From contig DASRJX010000258.1 in NCBI GenBank assembly GCA_035649235.1, positions 1 to 21,201 on the forward strand: a stretch of 21,201 nucleotides of DNA. The letters run 5' to 3'. The notes under the pieces were generated by a model. That model was not told the origin of the DNA. It saw nothing but the letters and a program-made list of their open reading frames with translations, and ran no database searches. This DNA is from DASRJX01 sp035649235 (GTDB lineage Bacteria; Acidobacteriota; Polarisedimenticolia; Gp22-AA2). Numbering within the stretch: the stretch's first letter is position 1; each line of letters starts with the position of its first letter. Position numbers and translations under genes: made by a program. Positions 6,627 to 12,593 of the stretch are shown one piece after another.

Positions 6627-8417
6627 TCAGGTGTAGTGGTCGCCGGCGCCGCGCGGCGGGCGATCGCCGCCCGAGCGGCCGCCGTGCGATCCGCCGCCGT
6701 GCGATCCGCCTCCCTGCCCACCGTCCGATCCGCCGCCACGGCCCCTGCGACGCCGTCGGCGGCGCCGACCGCTCGTTCCGGATGAGGCGCCCTGGCCGGC
6801 CTCGCCTCCGGTCCCCGTGTGTCCACCGGGCGCGCCCTGCCCGCCGGACGCCTGGTGTCCGCCGTGGCCGCCCTGCGCACCATGCCCGCCTTGCCCGCGC
6901 CTCCGCCCCTCGCCAGGCACGGCGTCGGACGGCGTCTCCTCCGCGGTCGCCGCCTCGTCCAGCACGCTGCGCGCCGCCTCCGCCTCGAAGCGGGCCTTCA
7001 GGAGGTAGGCAACGATAGCGACCCGGTCGTCCTGCTCGAGGATTCCCTGCGCCATCGGGTCGTACTCGGCGCGCTCCTCGGCCGTCAGCTGTCCGGCCTT
7101 TCCCTTGAGCGTCTCCACGATCCGCCTCACCTCCCTTTGCCGCACCTCCTCGTCGGAGGGCAGGTCGCACTCGTAGGCCTTCAGGTTGTTGGCCCGCACG
7201 AGGCGATTGAAGTTCATCAGGTCGAAGCCCGATACGAGCGAGATCGCCTTCCCCGTCTTGCCGATCCGGCCGGTGCGCCCGGCCCTGTGGATGTACTGGT
7301 CGGACGACTCCGGCGAGGAGTAGATGAAGACGTGCGACAGGTCCTCGATGTCGATGCCGCGCGCCGCCACGTCGGTCGCCACCAGGTGCTTCAGCTCCTT
7401 GTTCTTGAACCGGCGCATGACCTGCTCGCGCTTGCGCTGCGGCAGGTCGGACGACAGCATCGCCGCCGGCAGGCCGTGCATCGCCAGGTAGCCGTGCACC
7501 TGCCGCGTCTCGGCCCGCGTGTTGCAGAAGATCATCGACGACGACGGGTCCTCCCACTCGATCAGCTTGTGCAGCGCCGCCGCCTTGGTCATCCGCGGGA
7601 CGATGTAGAACAGGTGCAGCACGTCGCTGACGTAGAGCGTGTCGTGCGACAACATGATCCGCTCGGGGTCCTTCTGGTGCTTGCTCGCGATCGCCTCGAT
7701 CGAGGAGGGGATGGTGGCCGAGAACATGAGGGTCTGCCGCGCCTTCGGCACTTTTTCGAGGATCTGGTTCACCTCCTTCTCGAACCCCATGTCGAGCATC
7801 TGGTCGGCCTCGTCCAGGACCAGGACGCGCACCGCGTCGAGGCGCAGCGTCTTCTGCCTCAGATGGTCGAGGAGCCTCCCCGGCGTCCCGACCACGACCT
7901 GGGCGCCGCGCTTGAGCCCGTCGACCTGGCGCGTCATCGAATCGCCCCCGTAGATGGCGAGCGAGCGCATGCCGGAAGGGCCTCCGAGGCGGCCGATCTC
8001 CTCCGCCACCTGCACCGTGAGCTCGCGCGTCGGGCACAGGATCAGGGCCTGCACCGCGCTCTGGGAGGCCTCCACTCGCTCGACGATCGGGATGCCGAAT
8101 GCGGCCGTCTTGCCGGTGCCGGTGCGCGACTGGACGATCAGGTCCTTCCCGGCGCGGGCCTTCGGGATCGCCTCCGCCTGCACCTGCGTCGCCTGCCCGT
8201 AGCCCATCTCCGTGAGCGCTTGCTGGATGCCGGGGGGAAGGTCGAGGGACGTGAACGGCACCGGCTTGGCCGGAAACGCGGACAGCGTCGCGTCCGCGAC
8301 GTCCCCCGGCGTCCTCTCCGGCAGGGTCGGGGGCGGCTCCTTGGGGGCGCCGCGCGGCCGTATCGTCACGACCCGGATCTGACGCAGGCGGCCGGGCTTC
8401 CTGGGCGGCTGCTCCAT
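6627..8417 (-). CDS. DEAD-box ATP-dependent RNA helicase with Gly/His- and Arg-rich tail
   Basis: A 596-residue cytoplasmic RNA helicase. All superfamily 2 motifs are intact: Q motif around 55-85, Walker A SRTGTGKT (97-104), PTRELTVQV (129-137), TPGRLLDHL (178-186), DEAD (202-205), SAT (233-235), SMIFCNTRAE (294-303), ATDVAARGIDI (347-357) and HRAGRTGR (377-384). It resembles the RhlE/CshA type acting in RNA decay, ribosome assembly or cold adaptation. Residues 505-596 are a disordered tail of GGHGGH-like units, then an uninterrupted run of eight arginines (551-558) and further glycine/serine/histidine repeats; such tails bind RNA nonspecifically. The first 55 residues are basic and proline-rich. 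ATG 8417 has no Shine-Dalgarno sequence and sits a few bases after a predicted transcription start, so the mRNA may be nearly leaderless. Confidence 0.95.
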   Translation of the reverse strand: MEQPPRKPGRLRQIRVVTIRPRGAPKEPPPTLPERTPGDVADATLSAFPAKPVPFTSLDLPPGIQQALTEMGYGQATQVQAEAIPKARAGKDLIVQSRTGTGKTAAFGIPIVERVEASQSAVQALILCPTRELTVQVAEEIGRLGGPSGMRSLAIYGGDSMTRQVDGLKRGAQVVVGTPGRLLDHLRQKTLRLDAVRVLVLDEADQMLDMGFEKEVNQILEKVPKARQTLMFSATIPSSIEAIASKHQKDPERIMLSHDTLYVSDVLHLFYIVPRMTKAAALHKLIEWEDPSSSMIFCNTRAETRQVHGYLAMHGLPAAMLSSDLPQRKREQVMRRFKNKELKHLVATDVAARGIDIEDLSHVFIYSSPESSDQYIHRAGRTGRIGKTGKAISLVSGFDLMNFNRLVRANNLKAYECDLPSDEEVRQREVRRIVETLKGKAGQLTAEERAEYDPMAQGILEQDDRVAIVAYLLKARFEAEAARSVLDEAATAEETPSDAVPGEGRRRGQGGHGAQGGHGGHQASGGQGAPGGHTGTGGEAGQGASSGTSGRRRRRRRRGRGGGSDGGQGGGSHGGGSHGGRSGGDRPPRGAGDHYT

Positions 8418-8427
8418 CGAGAGGCGA

Positions 8428-8457
8428 ATTCTATGCGCCGCCCGGCCCCCCGGTCAA
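8428..8457 (-). promoter_or_regulatory. Sigma70-like promoter for the DEAD-box helicase
   Basis: On the minus strand TTGACC (8457-8452) and TAGAAT (8433-8428) are separated by 18 bases, each matching the consensus at five of six positions. Transcription should begin near 8421, only about 4 nt before the ATG at 8417. The bases before the ATG (GCCTCTCG) contain no Shine-Dalgarno sequence, which fits a leaderless or near-leaderless mRNA. Confidence 0.55.
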
Positions 8458-8500
8458 TTCGGTCCTTGGGTCGCCGCGAGGAGGGTCCGCGGGCGCGCTC

Positions 8501-8542
8501 CCGGTGCCGCACCGCCGTTCACCGGTGCCGCGCCGCCATTGG
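8501..8542. repeat. Imperfect 21-bp tandem direct repeat upstream of the LiaF/LytTR operon
   Basis: CCGGTGCCGCACCGCCGTTCA (8501-8521, quoted as one 21-base unit: CCGGTGCCGC then ACCGCCGTTCA) is followed directly by CCGGTGCCGC then GCCGCCATTGG (8522-8542); 17 of 21 positions are identical. A two-turn spacing of about 21 bp is what paired LytTR-domain binding sites show. GCCGTTCACC (8514-8523) resembles the AlgR-type site ACCGTTCGTC. It lies 80-120 bp before the operon's first gene. The operator role is inference. Confidence 0.4.
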
Positions 8543-8581
8543 CCGAATAAGGCGTGACCACGAGCGGGCCGCCGCGTACTC

Positions 8582-8612
8582 TCCCGGGCGTGGACGCGGT
8601 TTCGTCCCGGGA
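8582..8612 (+). promoter_or_regulatory. Inverted repeat overlapping the ribosome binding site of the LiaF-like gene
   Basis: TCCCGGG (8582-8588) and CCCGGGA (8606-8612) can form a 7-bp GC-rich stem with a 17-nt loop. The right arm covers the start of the Shine-Dalgarno region GGGAGGTGGGAG (8609-8620), directly before ATG 8621. In the mRNA this could limit translation of the first gene of the operon. The remaining 8418-8500 and 8543-8581 hold no convincing sigma70 promoter for the plus strand. Confidence 0.35.
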
Positions 8613-8620
8613 GGTGGGAG

Positions 8621-9316
8621 ATGGAGGTCGACAGGTCACGCTGGTTCGCGCCGAGGCTCTTCATGGGGATGGTGGTCATCACCCTGGGTCTCTTAGCGCT
8701 GCTCGATAACCTCGGCGTCATCGACGTCGCAGACCCGTGGCGCTTCTGGCCCCTGGCGCTCGTCGCCCTGGGTCTTTCGCGGCTGCTGCGCCCGGCCGGA
8801 GCCCGGGGCCGTTTCGCGGGGATCCTGTTCGTGTTCGCGGGAGCCTGGATTCTGCTGCGCAATCTCGACGTAGTCCAAATCAGCCTGATCCACTTCTGGC
8901 CGGTGGTCGTGGTCCTGATCGGGGCGCGCCTCGTCTGGGGGGCGGTGACGCGCCAGGCGCCGGACGGCCCAGGGACCGATGCGTCCTCGCAGCTCCACGG
9001 CTTCGCCATGCTGGGCGGCGCCGATCACCAGAGCAATTCCGGTGATTTCCGCGGCGGCGACGCCACGGCGATCCTGGGCGGCTGCAAGCTCGACCTGCGC
9101 CAGGCGACGATCAAGAGCGGCGAGGCGGTCCTCGACACCTTCGCCATGTGGGGCGGCATCGAGATCATCGTCCCGCCGGAGTGGAGCGTGGTCCTCCAGG
9201 GGACGCCGATTCTCGGGTCGTACGAGGACAAGACGCGTCCGCCGCAGCAGGCGAACGGGCCGCGTCTCGTCATCAAAGGGGTCGTCCTCATGGGCGGCGT
9301 CGAGATCAAGAACTAG
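8621..9316 (+). CDS. LiaF-like four-helix membrane protein with C-terminal cell-envelope-response domain
   Basis: A 231-residue inner-membrane protein. Four hydrophobic segments are seen at about 13-29, 41-57, 64-80 and 91-108, with the FWPL/FWPV signatures of the LiaI/LiaF-type (DUF5668-like) membrane region. The soluble part from 120 onward has the LiaF C-terminal (DUF2154, 'cell wall-active antibiotics response') pattern: AILGGCKLDLRQATI, FAMWGGIEIIVPPEWSV and a final GVVLMGGVEIKN, a right-handed beta repeat. In Firmicutes, LiaF restrains the LiaS kinase until the envelope is stressed. Here it heads an operon containing a LytS-type kinase and a LytTR regulator, so a similar restraining or sensing role is plausible but unproven. 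ATG 8621 follows a strong GGGAGGTGGGAG. Its stop overlaps the ribosome site of the next gene. Confidence 0.82.
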   Translation: MEVDRSRWFAPRLFMGMVVITLGLLALLDNLGVIDVADPWRFWPLALVALGLSRLLRPAGARGRFAGILFVFAGAWILLRNLDVVQISLIHFWPVVVVLIGARLVWGAVTRQAPDGPGTDASSQLHGFAMLGGADHQSNSGDFRGGDATAILGGCKLDLRQATIKSGEAVLDTFAMWGGIEIIVPPEWSVVLQGTPILGSYEDKTRPPQQANGPRLVIKGVVLMGGVEIKN

Positions 9317-9324
9317 GAGGAGCC

Positions 9325-9807
9325 ATGACAACCACTCAAGAAAGCGTCAAGCCGGGCCCCGGTCCCGTGGCCGCCCTTCTGGCCTTCGCTGTCTTCCTGG
9401 TTCTTCTGATCGCCACCTACATGGCGTTTCAGCGCTACCCGGGCGGCGGCGTCCATGTCGGAGACGCGGGGGCCGCCTCCCGCATCGATCAGGTCGCCGT
9501 GATGAGCGAGTCCCGCGAGGTCAGCCGCGCGCCCGACTTCCGCCGCGCCGAGATGACCGCCGTCATGGGGCACGGCATCCTCGACCTGCGCGAGGCGAAG
9601 ATCCAGGGGCGCGAGGCGGTCGTCGAGGCGTTCGTGCTCATGGGGCAGGCCACCATCCAGATCCCCGAGGACTGGACCGTGGTCACCAAGGAAGTCGTCG
9701 TGATGGGCGCGCTGAACAACCGCACGCGTCCCGAAGGGGCCGATCCGGAGAAGCGGCTGCGGATCGAGGGTGTGGTCGCGATGGGCGCCATCACCGTCAG
9801 CCACTGA
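9325..9807 (+). CDS. Single-helix membrane protein with LiaF-like C-terminal domain
   Basis: A 160-residue protein starting at ATG 9325 after TAGGAGGAGCC; the previous gene's stop codon lies inside this ribosome site, so the two are probably translated together. One membrane helix (about 15-33) is followed by a domain with the same repeated pattern as its neighbour: EMTAVMGHGILDLREAKI, EAFVLMGQATIQIPEDWTVV and GVVAMGAITVSH at the end. It is therefore a shortened relative of the preceding gene, lacking the four-helix module and placing the domain, most likely, on the outer face. Duplicated LiaF-domain proteins could form a heteromer or sense two different envelope signals. The assignment to the LiaF/DUF2154 fold rests on this repeating motif. 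Confidence 0.72.
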   Translation: MTTTQESVKPGPGPVAALLAFAVFLVLLIATYMAFQRYPGGGVHVGDAGAASRIDQVAVMSESREVSRAPDFRRAEMTAVMGHGILDLREAKIQGREAVVEAFVLMGQATIQIPEDWTVVTKEVVVMGALNNRTRPEGADPEKRLRIEGVVAMGAITVSH

Positions 9808-9840
9808 GCGGCTCGGGACGCCGAAGGGAGGTCGGGAACC

Positions 9841-9996
9841 ATGCAGGCCGAGACCATTCTCGCGTGGGGCGCTCTGGCCTACGGTACGGCCATGGCGATG
9901 GCCCTCGTCTTCGACCGTGATCGATTGGTGCGGCGGGTGCTCCTGCAGGCGCTATTCTGGGGGGCGTACGTGGTCGTGAGTCTGTGCGTCTCGTGA
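9841..9996 (+). CDS. 51-residue two-helix membrane microprotein A
   Basis: A short gene starting at ATG 9841 with a good ribosome site (GGGAGGTCGGG, 8-16 bases upstream) and ending at TGA 9994-9996. The 51-residue product starts MQAETILAWGALAYGTAMAM, followed by a charged turn (FDRDRLVRR) and a second hydrophobic helix (VLLQALFWGAYVVVSLCVS). It aligns without gaps to the product of the next gene: AYGTAMAMALVF against TFGTALAMAISF, and LFWGAYVVV against LSWIYVVYY. I do not recognise a named family. Its position between LiaF-domain proteins and the sensor kinase suggests an accessory role in that signalling module, as small membrane proteins often play for kinases. The RBS, membrane pattern and paralogy support it as a real gene despite its size. 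Confidence 0.75.
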   Translation: MQAETILAWGALAYGTAMAMALVFDRDRLVRRVLLQALFWGAYVVVSLCVS

Positions 9997-10011
9997 AACG
10001 TGGAGGGCACG

Positions 10012-10167
10012 ATGGAAACGAGGACCGAAATCGTCAGGAGCGGCATCACCTTCGGCACGGCGCTCGCGATGGCCATCTCGTTCAACGTGAACCATTCGGT
10101 CCTGTGGGCCATGATCCACGGGATCCTGTCCTGGATCTACGTCGTTTACTATGTCCTCGTGAAGTAG
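10012..10167 (+). CDS. 51-residue two-helix membrane microprotein B
   Basis: ATG 10012 to TAG 10165-10167, again encoding 51 residues, with the ribosome site GGAGGG at 10002-10007 and a 15-bp gap after microprotein A. The product begins METRTEIVRSGITFGTALAM, turns through NVNHS, and ends WAMIHGILSWIYVVYYVLVK. Two membrane helices are expected, both ends probably cytoplasmic because of the basic residues near each end. Compared with microprotein A, the GTAxAMA motif, helix lengths, turn position and terminal aromatic/valine helix are conserved, but the central charged turn (DRDRLVRR) is replaced by a neutral NVNHSVL. The pair thus looks like a duplication that has diverged in its loop. Function unknown. 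Confidence 0.8.
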   Translation: METRTEIVRSGITFGTALAMAISFNVNHSVLWAMIHGILSWIYVVYYVLVK

Positions 10168-10184
10168 GAGAATGGCCGTCTCGC

Positions 10185-11267
10185 ATGAGATCGCTGCAGC
10201 TGCTTTTTGTCGCCGTCGCGCTGCTGCTCGCCTGCCTGGTCGCGTCCCTCCTCGCCCTGCGCGGGGGCGCGCCCTGGACCGAAGCCGTCCTGCTGGGGCT
10301 GCCGCTCGGGCTGGTCTACTCCGCCATCTGCATCGCGGCGCGCTATCCGTGCCGCGCCGCGCCGCTGGCTCGCACCACAGCCGCCCGCATCGCCGGCACG
10401 CACGGGGCGGCGGCCGTCCTGTCGGCGGGGGCCTGGCTGCTGATCGGCTCTGCCCTGAGCCGCATCCTGGAGGCCGCGCCGGGATTCGAGGGGGCCGCGC
10501 GGCGCTTCACCGAGGAGACGCCGACCTTTCTGGTGGTCGGAGTCCTGGTGTACCTCCTGGCAGTGGCCGTGCACTACCTCGTGCTGGCCCTGGAGGCGGC
10601 CCGCGAGGCGGAGGTCCGGGGCGTGCAGGCCCGCGTCCTGGCGCGCGAGGCCGAGCTGCGGGCCCTGCGGGCCCAGGTCGACCCGCACTTCCTGTTCAAC
10701 AGCCTGAACTCGATCAGCGCCCTGACGTCCCAGGACCCGGATGCGGCCCGGAGGATGTGCCTGCTGCTGGCGGGATTCCTGCGCCGGAGCCTGGCGCTGG
10801 GCTCCCGGGAGCGGATCGCCTTGCGGGACGAGCTGGCGCTGGTCGCCGACTACCTGGCGATCGAGAAGGTCCGCTTCGCAGAGCGCGTGCGGGTCCGCCA
10901 GGAGGTCGACGAGGCGGCGCTCGGCTGCGCCGTTCCGCCGCTCCTGCTGCAGCCGCTGGTCGAGAACGCGGTGCGCCACGGCGTGGCCCAGCTCCTCGAG
11001 GGAGGGACGATCGCCATCACGGCGCGGCGGCTGAAAGAACGCATCGCCCTGGCGATCGAGAACCCGCGCGACCCGGAGCGCCCCACGAGCCGCGGCGAAG
11101 GAGTCGGGCTGGCCAACGTCCGCGATCGCCTGAAGAGCCTATACGGCGACGAGGCGCAGGCGACCGTGCGCGCAGGCGGCGACTCGTTTCGCGTCGAGAT
11201 CACGCTGCCGGCGCTCGAAGCCCCGGCCGCCGAGGTGCCCGGTGCGCGTGCCGCCAGGGCCTCCTGA
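10185..11267 (+). CDS. LytS-type membrane sensor histidine kinase
   Basis: A 360-residue inner-membrane kinase of the His_kinase (LytS/YehU) family. Hydrophobic segments lie at about 5-25, 33-51, 72-92 and 115-137, with almost no periplasmic domain, so sensing is likely within the membrane or through partner proteins. A helix (138-165) leads to the phospho-acceptor site RAQVDPHFLFNSLNSISAL with His168. The N box is PLLLQPLVENAVRHG (Asn261) and the ATP-binding glycine loop GEGVGLANVRDRL (304-316). All catalytic elements are intact. The ATG at 10185 is 17 bp after the preceding microprotein; its nearest purine run (TAGGAG, 10165-10170) is rather far away. The gene ends one base before its cognate regulator. 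The lack of an input domain fits a model where the LiaF-like proteins and microproteins provide the signal. Confidence 0.92.
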   Translation: MRSLQLLFVAVALLLACLVASLLALRGGAPWTEAVLLGLPLGLVYSAICIAARYPCRAAPLARTTAARIAGTHGAAAVLSAGAWLLIGSALSRILEAAPGFEGAARRFTEETPTFLVVGVLVYLLAVAVHYLVLALEAAREAEVRGVQARVLAREAELRALRAQVDPHFLFNSLNSISALTSQDPDAARRMCLLLAGFLRRSLALGSRERIALRDELALVADYLAIEKVRFAERVRVRQEVDEAALGCAVPPLLLQPLVENAVRHGVAQLLEGGTIAITARRLKERIALAIENPRDPERPTSRGEGVGLANVRDRLKSLYGDEAQATVRAGGDSFRVEITLPALEAPAAEVPGARAARAS

Positions 11268-11268
11268 C

Positions 11269-12021
11269 ATGGCCGGATCGGCATCCAGGCTGCGCGCCGT
11301 CATCGTGGACGACGAGGCGCTGGCGCGCGCGGCGCTCCGGAAGGAGCTCCAGGCCGACACCGCGATCGAGGTGGTCGGCGATTGCGCCGACGGCTTCGCG
11401 GCGGTGCGCGCCGCGTCCGAGCTGAAGCCGGACCTGATGCTGATCGACATCCAGATGCCTCGGCTCGACGGATTCGAAGTGCTGGAGCTGATCGACCCGG
11501 CCATCGCCGTCGTCTTCGTCACCGCGCACGACGAGCACGCCGTGCGCGCCTTCGAGGTCAATGCGGTCGATTACCTCCTGAAGCCGGTCGATCCGGAGCG
11601 GCTGCGCGGGGCCCTGGATCGCGCCCGGCAGCGCCTCCATCGCGGCGAGCCGATGCCGGTCCAGGCCCTGGCGGCGGCCGCCCGTCAGAAGGGCGTCCCG
11701 CTGGCGCGTATCCTGGTGCGCGACGGGCCTCAGGTGCACGTGATCCCGGCCGACGCCCTGGACTACATCGAGGCCCAGGATGACTACATCGCCGTGCATT
11801 CGGGCGGCAAGAGCTTCCTGAAACAGCAGCCGATCGCCGCCATCGAGGCGACGCTCGACCCCGGGCGCTTCGTCCGCATCCACCGCTCGTACATCCTCAA
11901 CGTGGACCGCCTCGCCCGCATCGAGCTGTACGCCAAAGACAGCCGCGTGGCGATCCTGCGGGATGGAACGCGGCTGCCCCTGTCGCGCGCCGGTCACGCG
12001 CGCCTCAAGGAACTGCTGTGA
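11269..12021 (+). CDS. LytTR-family response regulator
   Basis: A 250-residue regulator with an N-terminal receiver domain (about 8-120) and a C-terminal LytTR DNA-binding domain (about 140-250). The receiver keeps the acidic pair Asp14/Asp15, the phosphorylation site Asp60 in LMLIDIQMP, Thr85 in VVFVTAHDE and Lys105 in YLLKPVD. The LytTR part shows YIEAQDDYIAVHS and GRFVRIHRSYILNVDRL, the family's hallmark strands. LytTR proteins bind paired direct repeats spaced about two helical turns. ATG 11269 is chosen because it fits the domain start and lies one base after the kinase stop; a GTG at 11242 would add nine residues overlapping the kinase. Cognate regulation with the preceding kinase is near certain; the 21-bp tandem repeat at 8501-8542 is a candidate autoregulatory site. 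Confidence 0.93.
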   Translation: MAGSASRLRAVIVDDEALARAALRKELQADTAIEVVGDCADGFAAVRAASELKPDLMLIDIQMPRLDGFEVLELIDPAIAVVFVTAHDEHAVRAFEVNAVDYLLKPVDPERLRGALDRARQRLHRGEPMPVQALAAAARQKGVPLARILVRDGPQVHVIPADALDYIEAQDDYIAVHSGGKSFLKQQPIAAIEATLDPGRFVRIHRSYILNVDRLARIELYAKDSRVAILRDGTRLPLSRAGHARLKELL

Positions 12022-12593
12022 GCCGGGAGCGGGGCCGCTGCGGCTGGGCCGGAGACGATCCGCTCTACATCGCATACCACGACCGGGAATGGGGCGTGCC
12101 GGTGCACGAGGATCGGTCGCTTTTCGAGTTCCTGGTCCTCGAAGGGGCGCAGGCCGGCCTCAGCTGGATCACGATCTTGAAGAAACGGCCCGCCTACCGC
12201 GCCGCCTTCGCCGGCTTCGACCCCGCCGTCGTGGCCCGCTTCGACGCCCGCCGCGTCCGGGCGCTGCTCCGGGACGAGGGCATCGTCCGCAATCGAGCCA
12301 AGATCGAGGCGGCCGTCGGCAATGCCCGCGCCTTCCTCGAGGTGCAGAAGGAGTTCGGCTCCTTCGACGCCTATGTCTGGAGGTTCGTTGACGGCCGGCC
12401 GAAGCGCAACGCCTGGAAGACCCTGCGCCAGGTCCCGCCCTCGACCCGGGAGTCCGAGGCGATGAGCCGGGACCTCAAGGGGCGCGGCTTCCGCTTCGTC
12501 GGCCCGACGATCTGCTACGCCCACATGCAGGCGACCGGCATGGTGAACGACCATCTCGTCGGCTGCTTCCGCTACCTCGAGGTGGGGAGGTGA
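12018..12593 (+). CDS. tag: DNA-3-methyladenine glycosylase I
   Basis: A 191-residue cytoplasmic base-excision repair enzyme that removes 3-methyladenine from alkylated DNA; length is close to the E. coli protein (187). The zinc ligands align as Cys8 (RCGWAG), His21 (AYHDREWG), His179 and Cys183 (NDHLVGCF). The substrate pocket residues are present in LEGAQAGLSWITIL (Glu42, Trp50), and VGPTICYAHMQATGMVNDH is a strong family signature. It starts with GTG 12018, overlapping the regulator's stop by four bases (GTGA), and its own stop overlaps the next start in the same way, so it is translationally coupled in the signalling operon. Placement of an alkylation-repair enzyme in an envelope-type two-component operon is unexpected and may be functional or merely co-inherited. 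Confidence 0.95.
   Translation: MSRERGRCGWAGDDPLYIAYHDREWGVPVHEDRSLFEFLVLEGAQAGLSWITILKKRPAYRAAFAGFDPAVVARFDARRVRALLRDEGIVRNRAKIEAAVGNARAFLEVQKEFGSFDAYVWRFVDGRPKRNAWKTLRQVPPSTRESEAMSRDLKGRGFRFVGPTICYAHMQATGMVNDHLVGCFRYLEVGR

Noticed and set aside
6050..6883. N-terminal extension of the amidohydrolase frame across the TerB-like gene and helicase tail
   Set aside because: The extension has no domain similarity and is antisense to the TerB-like gene. The lipoprotein signal and amidohydrolase fold begin at 6049.
8454..8639. Short minus-strand frame with the peptide repeat NGGAAP in the helicase/LiaF spacer
   Set aside because: The repeat simply translates the 21-bp DNA tandem repeat. There is no ribosome site, and the frame overlaps the start of the LiaF-like gene.
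6819..8696. Long plus-strand open frame opposite the DEAD-box helicase
   Set aside because: It mirrors the codon structure of a complete helicase with all motifs intact, has no family resemblance and is explained by GC bias.
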